This document shows, in pieces, positions 1 through 6,717 of a DNA stretch of 7,743 bases. Location of the stretch: positions 1 through 7,743 of the forward strand of contig CAKRTY010000070.1 of assembly GCA_934402125.1 (NCBI GenBank), written 5' to 3'. Position numbers and translations under genes: made by a program. The notes beneath the pieces were generated by a model. It did no database searches, was not told where the DNA came from, and worked only from the letters and a program-made list of their open reading frames with translations. Each line of letters opens with the position of its first letter. Position 1 is the stretch's first letter. Origin of the DNA: an uncultured Anaerosacchariphilus sp. (GTDB taxonomy: Bacteria > Bacillota > Clostridia > Lachnospirales > Lachnospiraceae).

Positions 1-619
1 CCAGGTAATACAGATATTTTACATGGGGCAGCGGATGGTATACAAAGATGTTGTCCACATAGAAGGTATGCTTCGGCAGCTCCAGTCCACACTCCCGCAG
101 CAGCTTGGTGCGGTAAATGACGGAGTGCATCAGGATATACTGTCCTTTATGCAGGAATTTCACATCGTCCCAGGTGAACACCTGATCCTGTGGAAAAGCG
201 GAACGGTAGCTCATGACCTTCTTGCGCTTGACGCCCTCTTTTTCATAGACGAAATTGCTGATCAGCATATCCACCATGGGCTTTGCGCCTGCCAGCTTCT
301 CCAGGGTCTTTAAGATCTCCTTATAAGCGGAAATGGATACCCAGTCGTCGCTGTCCACCACCTTGAAATAAAGGCCGGTAGCGTTGCGGAGACCCGCGTT
401 GACTGCCTCGCCGTGGCCGCCGTTTTCCTGATGGACCGCCTTAACGATGGTCGGATATTTTTCCGCGTATTCGTCCGCAATGGCCGCGGTACCGTCCTTG
501 GATCCGTCGTCCACAATGATAATCTCCACTTCCTCGCCGCCTGCCAGCAGGGAATGGATGCAGTTACGCATATAGGCTTCCGAATTATAACAGGGAATTG
601 CTACAGATAAAAGTTTCAT
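1..619 (-). CDS. Family 2 glycosyltransferase (3' end cut by window edge)
   Basis: Partial gene: 206 residues are visible from the ATG at 619, and the reading frame runs open off the left edge. The protein begins MKLLSVAIPCYNSEAYMRNC, the typical start of a GT-A fold family 2 glycosyltransferase. The nucleotide-binding IIIVDDGSKDG lies at residues 33-43 and the metal-binding DXD-type motif VVDSDDW at 87-93. GGHGEAVNAGLRNA (67-80) fits the usual segment between them. Such enzymes transfer a sugar from a nucleotide donor to a growing glycan, usually at the inner face of the membrane. An AAGGAGG SD (624-630) sits just before the ATG and touches the end of glf. Being directly downstream of glf, it may act on a galactofuranose-containing glycan, but donor and acceptor cannot be read from sequence. 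Any C-terminal membrane segment would lie outside the window. Confidence 0.93.
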   Translation of the reverse strand, partial: MKLLSVAIPCYNSEAYMRNCIHSLLAGGEEVEIIIVDDGSKDGTAAIADEYAEKYPTIVKAVHQENGGHGEAVNAGLRNATGLYFKVVDSDDWVSISAYKEILKTLEKLAGAKPMVDMLISNFVYEKEGVKRKKVMSYRSAFPQDQVFTWDDVKFLHKGQYILMHSVIYRTKLLRECGLELPKHTFYVDNIFVYHPLPHVKYLYYL

Positions 620-631
620 GCGTCCTCCTTT

Positions 632-1780
632 TTACGCCAGAGAGCGGGCAAGGGCAATAGCTCTGGCTGCCATGGCGTCAATGTTATAGTATTTGTACTC
701 CGCAAGTCTGCCCAGAAGGTGGAAATCCGGCAGCTTCGCCGCCAGCTCCGCGTACTTCTGATACAGCGCGTTATTTTCCTCGTTCATAATCGCGTAATAC
801 GGAATCTCACCCTCCGCGCCGGTATAGGCGAAGGGGTATTCCTTTACGATGGTGGTGCTGTCAGCCTTCTGTCCGGTCAGATACTTAAACTCGGTAATCC
901 GGGTGTAATCCTCGCTGACCGTATAGTTGACTACGCTGTGTCCCTGATAATCCGGCCGGTCGTAATGTTCAAAATCAAAACGCAGGGTCCGGTAGGGAAG
1001 CCGTCCGAAACGGCAATCAAAGAGCTCGTCCACCGGACCGGTGTAAATGACCGTACCGGTAAACTCCTGACCCTGGATCCGTACCTTTCCCTCTTCCTCA
1101 GAGATATCCAGCGCGTCCTTTGCGTCTGTGCCGGTACGTACCTCGATATTCGGATGATCCAGGATCTTCTCAAACATGGGCGTGAAGCCATGGAGCGGCA
1201 TGCCCTGGTATTTGTCGCCAAAATACCGGTTATCATAGGAAATGACCACCGGAACCCGGCCCGTTACCGCCGGATCGATCTCCTCCGGCGTCTGTCCCCA
1301 CTGCTTCATGGTATAGCGCAGAAATACATTTTCATAGACAAAATCCGCGATGGCGCGCAGCTCCTCATCCTGCTGCTCCCGGAGCTTCAGGATCGGCACC
1401 CGGGCACCAAAGCCGAAGGTATCCACCAGCTTCTTTTCCAGGACGGCGGCTTTTTCCTCGCCGTAGACCATTTTCAGGGTATTCAGATTGAAGGGAACCG
1501 GCAGAAGCTTGTCTCCCACCCGGGCCACTACCTCATGGCCAAAGGCGTACCAGTCGGTGAAACGGGACAACCACTCATAGACCTCCTCATTGCCGGTGTG
1601 GAAGATATGCGGGCCGTACCAGTGAACCAGGATGCCATATTCATCCTTTCCATCGTAGCAGTTGCCGCCGATATGGTGTTTCTTTTCCAGTACCAGAACC
1701 TTCTTGCCCTGCTCCTCCGCCAGCACTCTGGCTGCCGCAGCGCCTGCGATTCCGGAACCGATGATAATGCAGTCGTACAT
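632..1780 (-). CDS. glf: UDP-galactopyranose mutase
   Basis: Flavoenzyme interconverting UDP-galactopyranose and UDP-galactofuranose, the donor for galactofuranose in surface polysaccharides; cytosolic. From the chosen start it has 382 residues, close to the family norm. The FAD-binding GSGIAGA lies at residues 8-14, followed by a basic-acidic FAD segment ending HIGGNCYDGKD (36-46) and WYGPHIFHTG (54-63). The active-site region RYTMKQWG (155-162, Tyr156/Trp161) and Arg175 are present. NRYFGDKYQGMPLHGFTPMF (184-203), TGPVDELFD (247-255), TRITEFK with Arg294 (293-299) and the C-terminal FAD segment GRLAEYKYYNID (357-368) are also there. An in-frame ATG exists at 1798, but the GGAGGA SD at 1791-1796 overlaps it. 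The ATG at 1780 is therefore the better start. It sits 24 nt after mutY and 12 nt before the glycosyltransferase. Confidence 0.96.
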   Translation of the reverse strand: MYDCIIIGSGIAGAAAARVLAEEQGKKVLVLEKKHHIGGNCYDGKDEYGILVHWYGPHIFHTGNEEVYEWLSRFTDWYAFGHEVVARVGDKLLPVPFNLNTLKMVYGEEKAAVLEKKLVDTFGFGARVPILKLREQQDEELRAIADFVYENVFLRYTMKQWGQTPEEIDPAVTGRVPVVISYDNRYFGDKYQGMPLHGFTPMFEKILDHPNIEVRTGTDAKDALDISEEEGKVRIQGQEFTGTVIYTGPVDELFDCRFGRLPYRTLRFDFEHYDRPDYQGHSVVNYTVSEDYTRITEFKYLTGQKADSTTIVKEYPFAYTGAEGEIPYYAIMNEENNALYQKYAELAAKLPDFHLLGRLAEYKYYNIDAMAARAIALARSLA

Positions 1781-1790
1781 GATAAATCGT

Positions 1791-1796
1791 TCCTCC
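1791..1796 (-). promoter_or_regulatory. Ribosome binding site of glf (decides the start)
   Basis: GGAGGA on the minus strand, 10 nt before the ATG at 1780. It overlaps the codons of the alternative upstream ATG at 1798, which has no SD of its own, so the shorter protein is preferred. The spacing is slightly long but acceptable. Confidence 0.75.
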
Positions 1797-1804
1797 ATAA
1801 AACT

Positions 1805-2941
1805 CTAGTATCTATGCTTAAAATATTCCGTGTAAGCCGCGAAGGCCGCCGGAATCGAATATTTTTCTTCCATCTGCTGCTTTTCCACGAAGAACAGCTT
1901 TTCCGGATTGCCTTGCTGCTCCGGCTCCTCCACCTTCACCACATAGCCTTCCATATGCCATTCGATATGGCTGAAGATGTGCTTTGCCGCCGGAAGCTCC
2001 TGAATCCGAATGGGCGACAGCCCTGCTTCCTTCACATAATCCAGCACCTGATCCGGCTTTAGATGGCCCTCCAGGTTGGGCAGCTCGTAGAGCCCCGCCA
2101 GAAGCCCTTTTGCGGGCCGCTTCCGAAGCGCCGCCTGATTGTCCGACACCAGCACCAGAACCGTCTTATCCTGGATTCTGCGGCTTTTGGGCGGTGTTTT
2201 TTTCGGAAGCTCTGTCTCCACGCCCTCCTGATGGGCCTGGCAGAATGCCGCCAGCGGACATTCCCCGCACCGGGGCGCGCCGTTTGGAACGCAGACGATG
2301 GCTCCCAGCTCAATCAGGGACTGGGCGAAATCTCCGGCCCGCTCTGCCGGAATCACAGCCTTCACTTCCTGCTCAAAGCGCCGTTTCACCGACTGCTTCA
2401 GGATATCGTCATAGCTTTTCTCAATCCGGGAAAGCACCCGGAGCACATTGCCGTCTACGGCCGGATAGGGCAGGCCGAAGGCGATGGACGCAATGGCTCC
2501 TGCCGTATAGCTTCCGATTCCCGGTAAATCCAGAATTGCTTCAAAATCCGCCGGCATTTCACCGTCATATTCTGCCGTCAGCTTCTGCGCCGCCTTTTGC
2601 ATATTCCGCACCCGGTTATAATATCCTAACCCTTCCCACAGCTTCAGAATCTGATCCTCCGGAGCCTCCGCCAGGTCGCGGATACCGGGAAGTGCCGTCA
2701 TAAAGCGCTCAAAATAGGGCTTTACCGCTTCCACTCTCGTCTGCTGCAGCATGATTTCCGATACCCAGACCCGATATGGGGTGGGCTGCTCCCGCCAGGG
2801 AAGAACGCGCGCGTGGGCGTCATACCAGGCCAGCAGAGGTTCTACTATGTCACCTAACTGGCTGTCGCCCACTGCCGTGGCAGATATTTTTTTCTGCTCT
2901 TCTTTTTCTATATTATAATCTACCTTCAAATCTTTTTTCAA
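1805..2941 (-). CDS. mutY: A/G-specific adenine DNA glycosylase MutY
   Basis: Base-excision repair enzyme that removes adenine mispaired with 8-oxoguanine. It has 378 residues in the normal two-domain layout. LPWR (47-50) and VSEIMLQQT (60-68) carry the catalytic Glu62. The helix-hairpin-helix is LPGIGSYTAGAI (139-150). VDGNVLRVLSR (162-172) holds the catalytic Asp163. An iron-sulfur cysteine set follows at 217, 225, 228 and 234. The C-terminal NUDIX-like domain that reads 8-oxoguanine spans about 258-371, with KRPAKGLLAGLYELP (274-288) and the FSH loop HIFSH (321-325). The start is TTG at 2941, with a GAGG SD 7 nt upstream and an in-frame TGA 9 nt before the codon. The first in-frame ATG would remove the catalytic Glu. 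This leaves about 35 residues, lysine-rich at first, ahead of the core. It lies 26 nt after sfsA and 24 nt before glf. Confidence 0.96.
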   Translation of the reverse strand: MKKDLKVDYNIEKEEQKKISATAVGDSQLGDIVEPLLAWYDAHARVLPWREQPTPYRVWVSEIMLQQTRVEAVKPYFERFMTALPGIRDLAEAPEDQILKLWEGLGYYNRVRNMQKAAQKLTAEYDGEMPADFEAILDLPGIGSYTAGAIASIAFGLPYPAVDGNVLRVLSRIEKSYDDILKQSVKRRFEQEVKAVIPAERAGDFAQSLIELGAIVCVPNGAPRCGECPLAAFCQAHQEGVETELPKKTPPKSRRIQDKTVLVLVSDNQAALRKRPAKGLLAGLYELPNLEGHLKPDQVLDYVKEAGLSPIRIQELPAAKHIFSHIEWHMEGYVVKVEEPEQQGNPEKLFFVEKQQMEEKYSIPAAFAAYTEYFKHRY

Positions 2942-2948
2942 AAATAAA

Positions 2949-2952
2949 CCTC
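2949..2952 (-). promoter_or_regulatory. Ribosome binding site supporting the TTG start of mutY
   Basis: GAGG on the minus strand, 7 nt before TTG. The only upstream codons in frame before the TGA stop are GGT, TTA and TTT, none of them usual starts, so this TTG is the most upstream possible start. A GTG at codon 24 is the alternative but has no visible SD. Confidence 0.6.
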
Positions 2953-2967
2953 AGATTTCTATTTTGC

Positions 2968-3648
2968 CTAAAGACAAACTTTAATTTCTCTATCTATCCT
3001 CAACTCGTCCGGCCTCACGATACAATCATAGGCCAGAATCTTCACGCCCGCCTTCGCCGCCCGTCTGAGGGCTTCTCCAAACGCCGGGTGAGTCCGATCG
3101 TTGGGCTCCAGACGCGTGACGCCCTTCATCTGAATTACGAAAAGCAGCCAGGCGTCATAACCGGCCTTGCGGCACTGTATCAGCTCTTCGATATGCTTCA
3201 CGCCCCGCTCTGTGGGCGCGTCCGGAAAACGGGCCACGCCGTCCTCCTCCAGAGTCACGCCCTTGACCTCCATAAAGGCTTTCCGTCCTTCATATTCCAG
3301 GTAGAAGTCAAACCGGGAATTCTCATACCGGCACTCAGGCTTTACGAAGATGTCTGTCGTGCCAAGTCCACCTGCCTTCAGCCATTCCGCCGCCACCTGG
3401 TTGGGGGCCTGGGAATCCATATTGATCCACTGCTCTCCCTTTTTTACGGCTATCAGATCAAGGGCCGTCTTCCGGGCCGGGTTATGGGAACGCTGCACAT
3501 ACAGCTCCGCCCCCGGGACCAGCAACTCCTTACAGCGGCCTGTATTTTTTACATGGCAGATTTCCTGTCGGCCATTCTGCTCCACGTAAGCGATAAAACG
3601 GTTGGGACGGGAGAGAAAACGGGCCGGTTCCATCTGTTCATACTTCAT
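2968..3648 (-). CDS. sfsA: SfsA family protein (sugar fermentation stimulation protein homolog)
   Basis: 226 residues, the normal length for SfsA. The family was named from an Escherichia coli gene that stimulates maltose fermentation and whose product binds DNA. The protein has an N-terminal OB-like part and a C-terminal part resembling PD-(D/E)XK nucleases; its true biochemical role is uncertain. Visible signatures are FLSRPNRFIA (11-20), HVKNTGRCKELL (32-43), SRFDFYLE (111-118), MEVKGVTL (126-133) and FPDAPTERGVKH (141-152). Asp114 with Glu127-x-Lys129 matches the spacing expected of a D...ExK metal site. The ATG at 3648 follows an AGGTGA SD. The gene lies 48 nt after the aminotransferase and 26 nt before mutY, with no terminator between, so it is probably in the same transcript. 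Family assignment is firm; function is not. Confidence 0.96.
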   Translation of the reverse strand: MKYEQMEPARFLSRPNRFIAYVEQNGRQEICHVKNTGRCKELLVPGAELYVQRSHNPARKTALDLIAVKKGEQWINMDSQAPNQVAAEWLKAGGLGTTDIFVKPECRYENSRFDFYLEYEGRKAFMEVKGVTLEEDGVARFPDAPTERGVKHIEELIQCRKAGYDAWLLFVIQMKGVTRLEPNDRTHPAFGEALRRAAKAGVKILAYDCIVRPDELRIDREIKVCL

Positions 3649-3696
3649 ACGTCACCTATTGTACTGTCATTCTTTTAATATGTAAGAGAATCTTTC

Positions 3697-4896
3697 TTAA
3701 TTTTTTGTAAATTCGCCCCGGTAGTCCTCCATCAGCTTCTCAAAGGCCGCCATGGAATCCACGATAGTCTTCTCCGCCACGCAATAGGAAATGCGCACAT
3801 AGCCCGGACAGCCGAAATCATCGCTGGGAACCAGCAGCAGATCGTATTGCTTTGCCCGCTCGCAGAAGGCGTAAGCGTCCTCCTCCAGGGCTTTCATAAA
3901 CAGGTAAAAGGCTCCCTGGGGTTTGACGCAGGTGTAACCGATCCGCTGCAGGCCCTCCACCAGGATATCCCGGTTTTTCTTATAAGCGGAAATATCGCCG
4001 GTATCGTCCACGCACTTTGCCACCACCTGCTGAAACAGGGAGGGCGCGCACACAAAGCCCAGCACCCGGGCAGCGCCTGCGATAGCCGGAGCCACGTGCT
4101 CATAATCGGCGATCCGATCCGGAATCACGATATAACCGATTCGCTCGCCCGGCAGAGACAGAGACTTACTGTAGGAATAGCAGACCAGCGTATCGTTATA
4201 ATATTTTGTCAGATAAGGCACCCAGATATCATCATACACGATCTCCCGATAAGGCTCATCGGTAATCAGATAAATGGGAGCGCCGTATTCTTCCTCTTTC
4301 TTTTTCAGAATTGCGCAAAGTTTCCGGATTGTTTCTTCGGAATACACAACTCCCGAGGGATTGTTGGGCGTATTTACGATAACCAGCTTCGTCTTCGACG
4401 TAACAGCCTGCTCAAAAAGCTCCGTATCAATCTGAAAATCCGGAAGCTGTGCCGGAATTACGTGAAGCTTCGCTCCCAGACCCTCTACCCAGACCCGGTA
4501 TTCCGGAAAGAAGGGCGCAAAGGTAATCGCTTCCTCACCCGGATTCAGAAGAGCTTTCAGACAGATATTTATGGAAGCAGCTGCTCCACAGGTCATGAAG
4601 ATATTTTCCATGCGGAAGTTTTCTCCAAACCGGCGGTTCAGGGACTCGGCAATGGCGGTACGCACCTTCGGATCGCCCGGCGCCGGAGAGTAAGCGTGAA
4701 GCTTCTCGGGCGGCAGCTCCAGCAGCTCCAGGATCGCCTGCTTTACCGAATCCGGAGCCGGAATGCTGGGATTGCCCAGGCTGAAATCATAGACCTTGTC
4801 CTCGCCCACCTCGGCCTTTCTCTTTAGACCGTAAGAAAAAATTTCTCTGATAACAGAGCTCTTGCTGCCAAGCTCATAGCACTCCTGTGATATCAT
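3697..4896 (-). CDS. Pyridoxal-phosphate aminotransferase, class I/II
   Basis: Fold-type I PLP enzyme of 399 residues, moving an amino group between an amino acid and a 2-oxo acid. The motifs appear in family order. FSLGNPSIPAP (38-48) is at the N terminus and HAYSPAPGDPKVR (67-79) is the substrate segment. TCGAAASIN (102-110) binds the phosphate, and NTPNNPSG (175-182) holds the cofactor-contacting Asn. ITDEPY (211-216) holds the Asp that pairs with the pyridine nitrogen. SYSKSLSLPGERIGY (241-255) has the Schiff-base Lys244, and YVRISYC (366-372) has Arg368, expected to bind the substrate carboxylate. The ATG at 4896 follows AGGAGG with 8 nt spacing. It is first after the promoter at 4961-4989. 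The aspartate aminotransferase-like clade is broad, so the substrate is left open. Confidence 0.94.
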   Translation of the reverse strand: MISQECYELGSKSSVIREIFSYGLKRKAEVGEDKVYDFSLGNPSIPAPDSVKQAILELLELPPEKLHAYSPAPGDPKVRTAIAESLNRRFGENFRMENIFMTCGAAASINICLKALLNPGEEAITFAPFFPEYRVWVEGLGAKLHVIPAQLPDFQIDTELFEQAVTSKTKLVIVNTPNNPSGVVYSEETIRKLCAILKKKEEEYGAPIYLITDEPYREIVYDDIWVPYLTKYYNDTLVCYSYSKSLSLPGERIGYIVIPDRIADYEHVAPAIAGAARVLGFVCAPSLFQQVVAKCVDDTGDISAYKKNRDILVEGLQRIGYTCVKPQGAFYLFMKALEEDAYAFCERAKQYDLLLVPSDDFGCPGYVRISYCVAEKTIVDSMAAFEKLMEDYRGEFTKN

Positions 4897-4903
4897 CTTT
4901 TCA

Positions 4904-4920
4904 TCCTCCTCTGTGGAGCC
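4904..4920 (-). promoter_or_regulatory. SD region of the aminotransferase with a small sequestering hairpin
   Basis: On the minus strand this reads GGCTCCACAGAGGAGGA. CTCC can pair with the GGAG of the SD across a 5-nt ACAGA loop. Nearly the same string occurs before rplQ (5607-5624). A four-base-pair stem is weak, so a regulatory effect is only a possibility. Confidence 0.3.
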
Positions 4921-4960
4921 TTTCGGTTCCTGTCATCATTCTGACTGCATACTTGTTATC

Positions 4961-4989
4961 ATTTTACTATTCACCGCCAAAAAGTGCAA
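4961..4989 (-). promoter_or_regulatory. Sigma-A-like promoter for the aminotransferase-sfsA-mutY-glf run
   Basis: Minus-strand -35 TTGCAC (4989-4984) and -10 TAAAAT (4966-4961) are separated by exactly 17 nt. Each hexamer differs from consensus at one or two positions. Transcription would start near 4954, giving a leader of roughly 58 nt before the ATG at 4896. The -35 begins just after the T-tract of the preceding terminator, so the junction is very compact. The call rests on pattern only. Confidence 0.65.
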
Positions 4990-4990
4990 G

Positions 4991-5029
4991 AAAAAACGCC
5001 CCCAGCCGGATTTCTCCGGCCCGGGGGCG
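4991..5029 (-). terminator. Intrinsic terminator of the ribosomal alpha operon
   Basis: On the minus strand CGCCCCC (5029-5023) pairs with GGGGGCG (5003-4997), and inside it CCGGA pairs with TCCGG, with a small internal asymmetric bulge and a short AAA-type loop. Six Ts follow (4996-4991). It lies about 32 nt past the rplQ stop codon and is a textbook strong rho-independent terminator. In the plus direction no gene ends here. Confidence 0.92.
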
Positions 5030-5061
5030 CTCCATTTACATTTCGAACAATCTGCTCAGGC

Positions 5062-5598
5062 TTATACCAGCTCCAGAAGTACTTCCATAGCTGCGTCACC
5101 CTTACGCTGACCGATCTTTACGATTCTGGTGTAACCACCATTGCGGTTTGCGTACTTCGGTGCGATCTCGTCGAACATCTTCGCTGCCAGATCTACCTTC
5201 TTGGTGTTCTTCTTCTTTCCTGCTGCTGCGGTCGGAACCTCAGTTACAGTGTAGAGAACCTTCAGCATCTGACGTCTAGCATGCAGTCTGGACGGCTGAT
5301 CCTTCTTAATGGTCTTCTCTACTTCGTCGTATACGGTAACTTTCTTTCCGTCTACAACTTCCTTTACACGCTTTCCATCAGCGTCCTTACGCGGAACCTT
5401 AGCGGTTACAGTAACGGTATCGAAGTTATCCTTCTCCTTTACTGCCAGTGCGATCAATCCCTCAGCAATCTTGCGAACTTCCTTCGCCTTAGCCTCGGTT
5501 GTTACAATCTTGCCGTTCTCCAGAAGAGCGGTTACCTGATTTCTCAGGAGCGCCTTTCTCTGGCTGGATGTTCTGCTCAGTTTTCTATACTTTGCCAT
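5062..5598 (-). CDS. rplQ: 50S ribosomal protein L17 (enlarged form)
   Basis: Large-subunit protein near the peptide exit tunnel. 178 residues from the chosen start, against about 120-127 in Bacillus subtilis and Escherichia coli. Family parts are clear: MAKYRKLSRTSSQRKALLRN (1-20), the helix TTEAKAKEVRKIAEGLIALA (33-52) and the C-terminal FDEIAPKYANRNGGYTRI (142-159) with KIGQRKGDAAMEVLLELV (161-178). The extra length is a charged, valine-rich insert at about 56-102 and a lysine-rich loop at about 118-133. The start chosen is the ATG at 5598, with GGAGG 9 nt upstream. An in-frame ATG at 5634 would add 12 residues but has no SD and would run through this one. It is the last gene of the operon, before a strong terminator. 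Confidence 0.97.
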   Translation of the reverse strand: MAKYRKLSRTSSQRKALLRNQVTALLENGKIVTTEAKAKEVRKIAEGLIALAVKEKDNFDTVTVTAKVPRKDADGKRVKEVVDGKKVTVYDEVEKTIKKDQPSRLHARRQMLKVLYTVTEVPTAAAGKKKNTKKVDLAAKMFDEIAPKYANRNGGYTRIVKIGQRKGDAAMEVLLELV

Positions 5599-5606
5599 TT
5601 TAATTT

Positions 5607-5637
5607 TCCTCCATCTGTGGAGCCGCATCCCCATGCG
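5607..5637 (-). promoter_or_regulatory. rplQ leader with two small hairpins, one covering the SD
   Basis: Within the 95-nt gap between rpoA and rplQ, the minus strand carries CGCAT-GGGG-ATGCG (5637-5624), directly followed by GGCTCCACAGATGGAGGA (5624-5607). In the latter, CTCC can pair with GGAG of the SD. The stems are 5 and 4 base pairs, so they are modest. They could tune L17 translation or simply be chance. I do not recognise a known ribosomal-protein leader here. Confidence 0.3.
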
Positions 5638-5693
5638 TCTTCGGTCTTACTGGGGAGGGCTTTCTTCCATAGTGTTTATGCGGGTGAAGAATC

Positions 5694-6653
5694 TTATTCC
5701 TCACTCGGGTTGAGCTGGAGACCCAGCTCTTTCAGTTTTGCAAGCACTTCCTCAAGAGACTTACGACCCAGGTTACGAACCTTCATCATATCCTCCGGAG
5801 TTCTGTTGCAAAGCTCTTCTACTGTATTAATTCCTGCTCTCTTCAGGCAGTTGAAGGAACGAACGGAAAGCTCCAGCTCGTCAATGCTCATTTCAAGCAC
5901 TTTTTCCTTCTCATTGTCCTCTTTCTCTACCATAACCTCTGCGGTCTTGGCATTCTCGGACAGGTCGATGAACAGATTCAGATGCTCGCTTAATACTTTT
6001 GCAGCAAGGCTGACAGCCTCATCCGGAACCAGAGTTCCGTTTGTATACACATCAAGTGTCAGCTTGTCATAGTCAGTGACCTGACCTACACGGGTATCCT
6101 GCACTGTCATATTTACTCGCTCAACGGGTGTGTAGATAGAATCGATCGCAATCACTCCGATAGGAAGATCCGGATTCTTATTCTTCTCTGCACTCACATA
6201 GCCTCTGCCCTTCGTAATCGTCAGCTCCATGTACAGCTTGCTGTCTGCGCCGCCGTTCAGATGAGCGATGACAAGCTCCGGGTTCAGAATCTCGATATCG
6301 GGATCCGCCTGAATATCAGCTGCTGTGACTACGCCCTCTCCATCAAACTCGATGTAGGCGATCTTTGCTTCGTTGCTGTCACTTGTATTCCGAATGGCCA
6401 GATTCTTGATGTTCATGATGATCTCAGTTACATCTTCCTTTACGCCCGGAATGGAACTGAATTCATGCAGAACGCCTTCGATCTTCACCTGGCTGACTGC
6501 TGCACCCGGTAACGAAGAAAGCATGATTCTTCTCAGTGAATTGCCCAGTGTCGTACCATAGCCTCTCTCAAGCGGCTCAACCACAAATTTTCCATACTTC
6601 TTATCATTTGAAATCTCTGCAATCTCAATTTTCGGTTTATTAAACTCGAACAC
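5694..6653 (-). CDS. rpoA: DNA-directed RNA polymerase subunit alpha
   Basis: 319 residues, full length for alpha. The N-terminal domain, which dimerises and scaffolds beta and beta-prime, shows [20 protein letters not shown] (25-44), LSSLPGAAV (45-53) and [17 protein letters not shown] (58-74). An acidic linker at about 240-253 leads to the C-terminal domain (about 255-312), which contacts UP elements and activators. In it, Arg265 and Asn268 (VRSFNCL) and Lys298 ([10 protein letters not shown]) match the DNA-contacting residues of the Escherichia coli protein, even in numbering. The start is GTG at 6653, with GGAGGAG 7 nt upstream. The gene lies 64 nt after rpsD and 95 nt before rplQ, as usual in the alpha operon. 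Confidence 0.99.
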   Translation of the reverse strand: MFEFNKPKIEIAEISNDKKYGKFVVEPLERGYGTTLGNSLRRIMLSSLPGAAVSQVKIEGVLHEFSSIPGVKEDVTEIIMNIKNLAIRNTSDSNEAKIAYIEFDGEGVVTAADIQADPDIEILNPELVIAHLNGGADSKLYMELTITKGRGYVSAEKNKNPDLPIGVIAIDSIYTPVERVNMTVQDTRVGQVTDYDKLTLDVYTNGTLVPDEAVSLAAKVLSEHLNLFIDLSENAKTAEVMVEKEDNEKEKVLEMSIDELELSVRSFNCLKRAGINTVEELCNRTPEDMMKVRNLGRKSLEEVLAKLKELGLQLNPSEE

Positions 6654-6717
6654 TAAAAGGCTCCTCCTTCACATTTTGTTTGGGTGTTATGCTGCCGATC
6701 TAATACTATACTCCGGA

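Noticed and set aside
719..2062. A 447-codon open frame on the plus strand opposite glf and mutY
   Set aside because: It is antisense to two firmly identified genes and starts at a GTG without a good SD. It spans the gap between the genes, and its protein has no recognisable domain. It is a by-product of codon bias on the opposite strand.
3649..3696. Possible hairpin (ATTCT with AGAAT) between the aminotransferase and sfsA as a terminator
   Set aside because: It has only five AT-rich pairs with a long loop and no T-tract after it, so it is not a credible terminator.
2776..4827. Further plus-strand frames of 300 and 326 codons opposite mutY/sfsA and the aminotransferase
   Set aside because: Both are mirror images of strongly supported genes, with no domain signature and no translation signals.
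5599..5634. Twelve-residue N-terminal extension of L17 from the ATG at 5634
   Set aside because: No SD precedes this ATG. The reading would run through the real SD, and L17 normally begins at the MAKYRKL-type start.
4984..6072. A 362-codon plus-strand open frame across the terminator, rplQ and rpoA
   Set aside because: It begins inside the terminator region and runs antisense to rplQ and most of the 3' half of rpoA. It has a low-complexity, serine-rich product and no plus-strand promoter or SD.
6654..6717. TATAGT in the rpsD-rpoA gap as a -10 box for an internal rpoA promoter
   Set aside because: No acceptable -35 hexamer lies 16-18 nt upstream, so a promoter is not supported.
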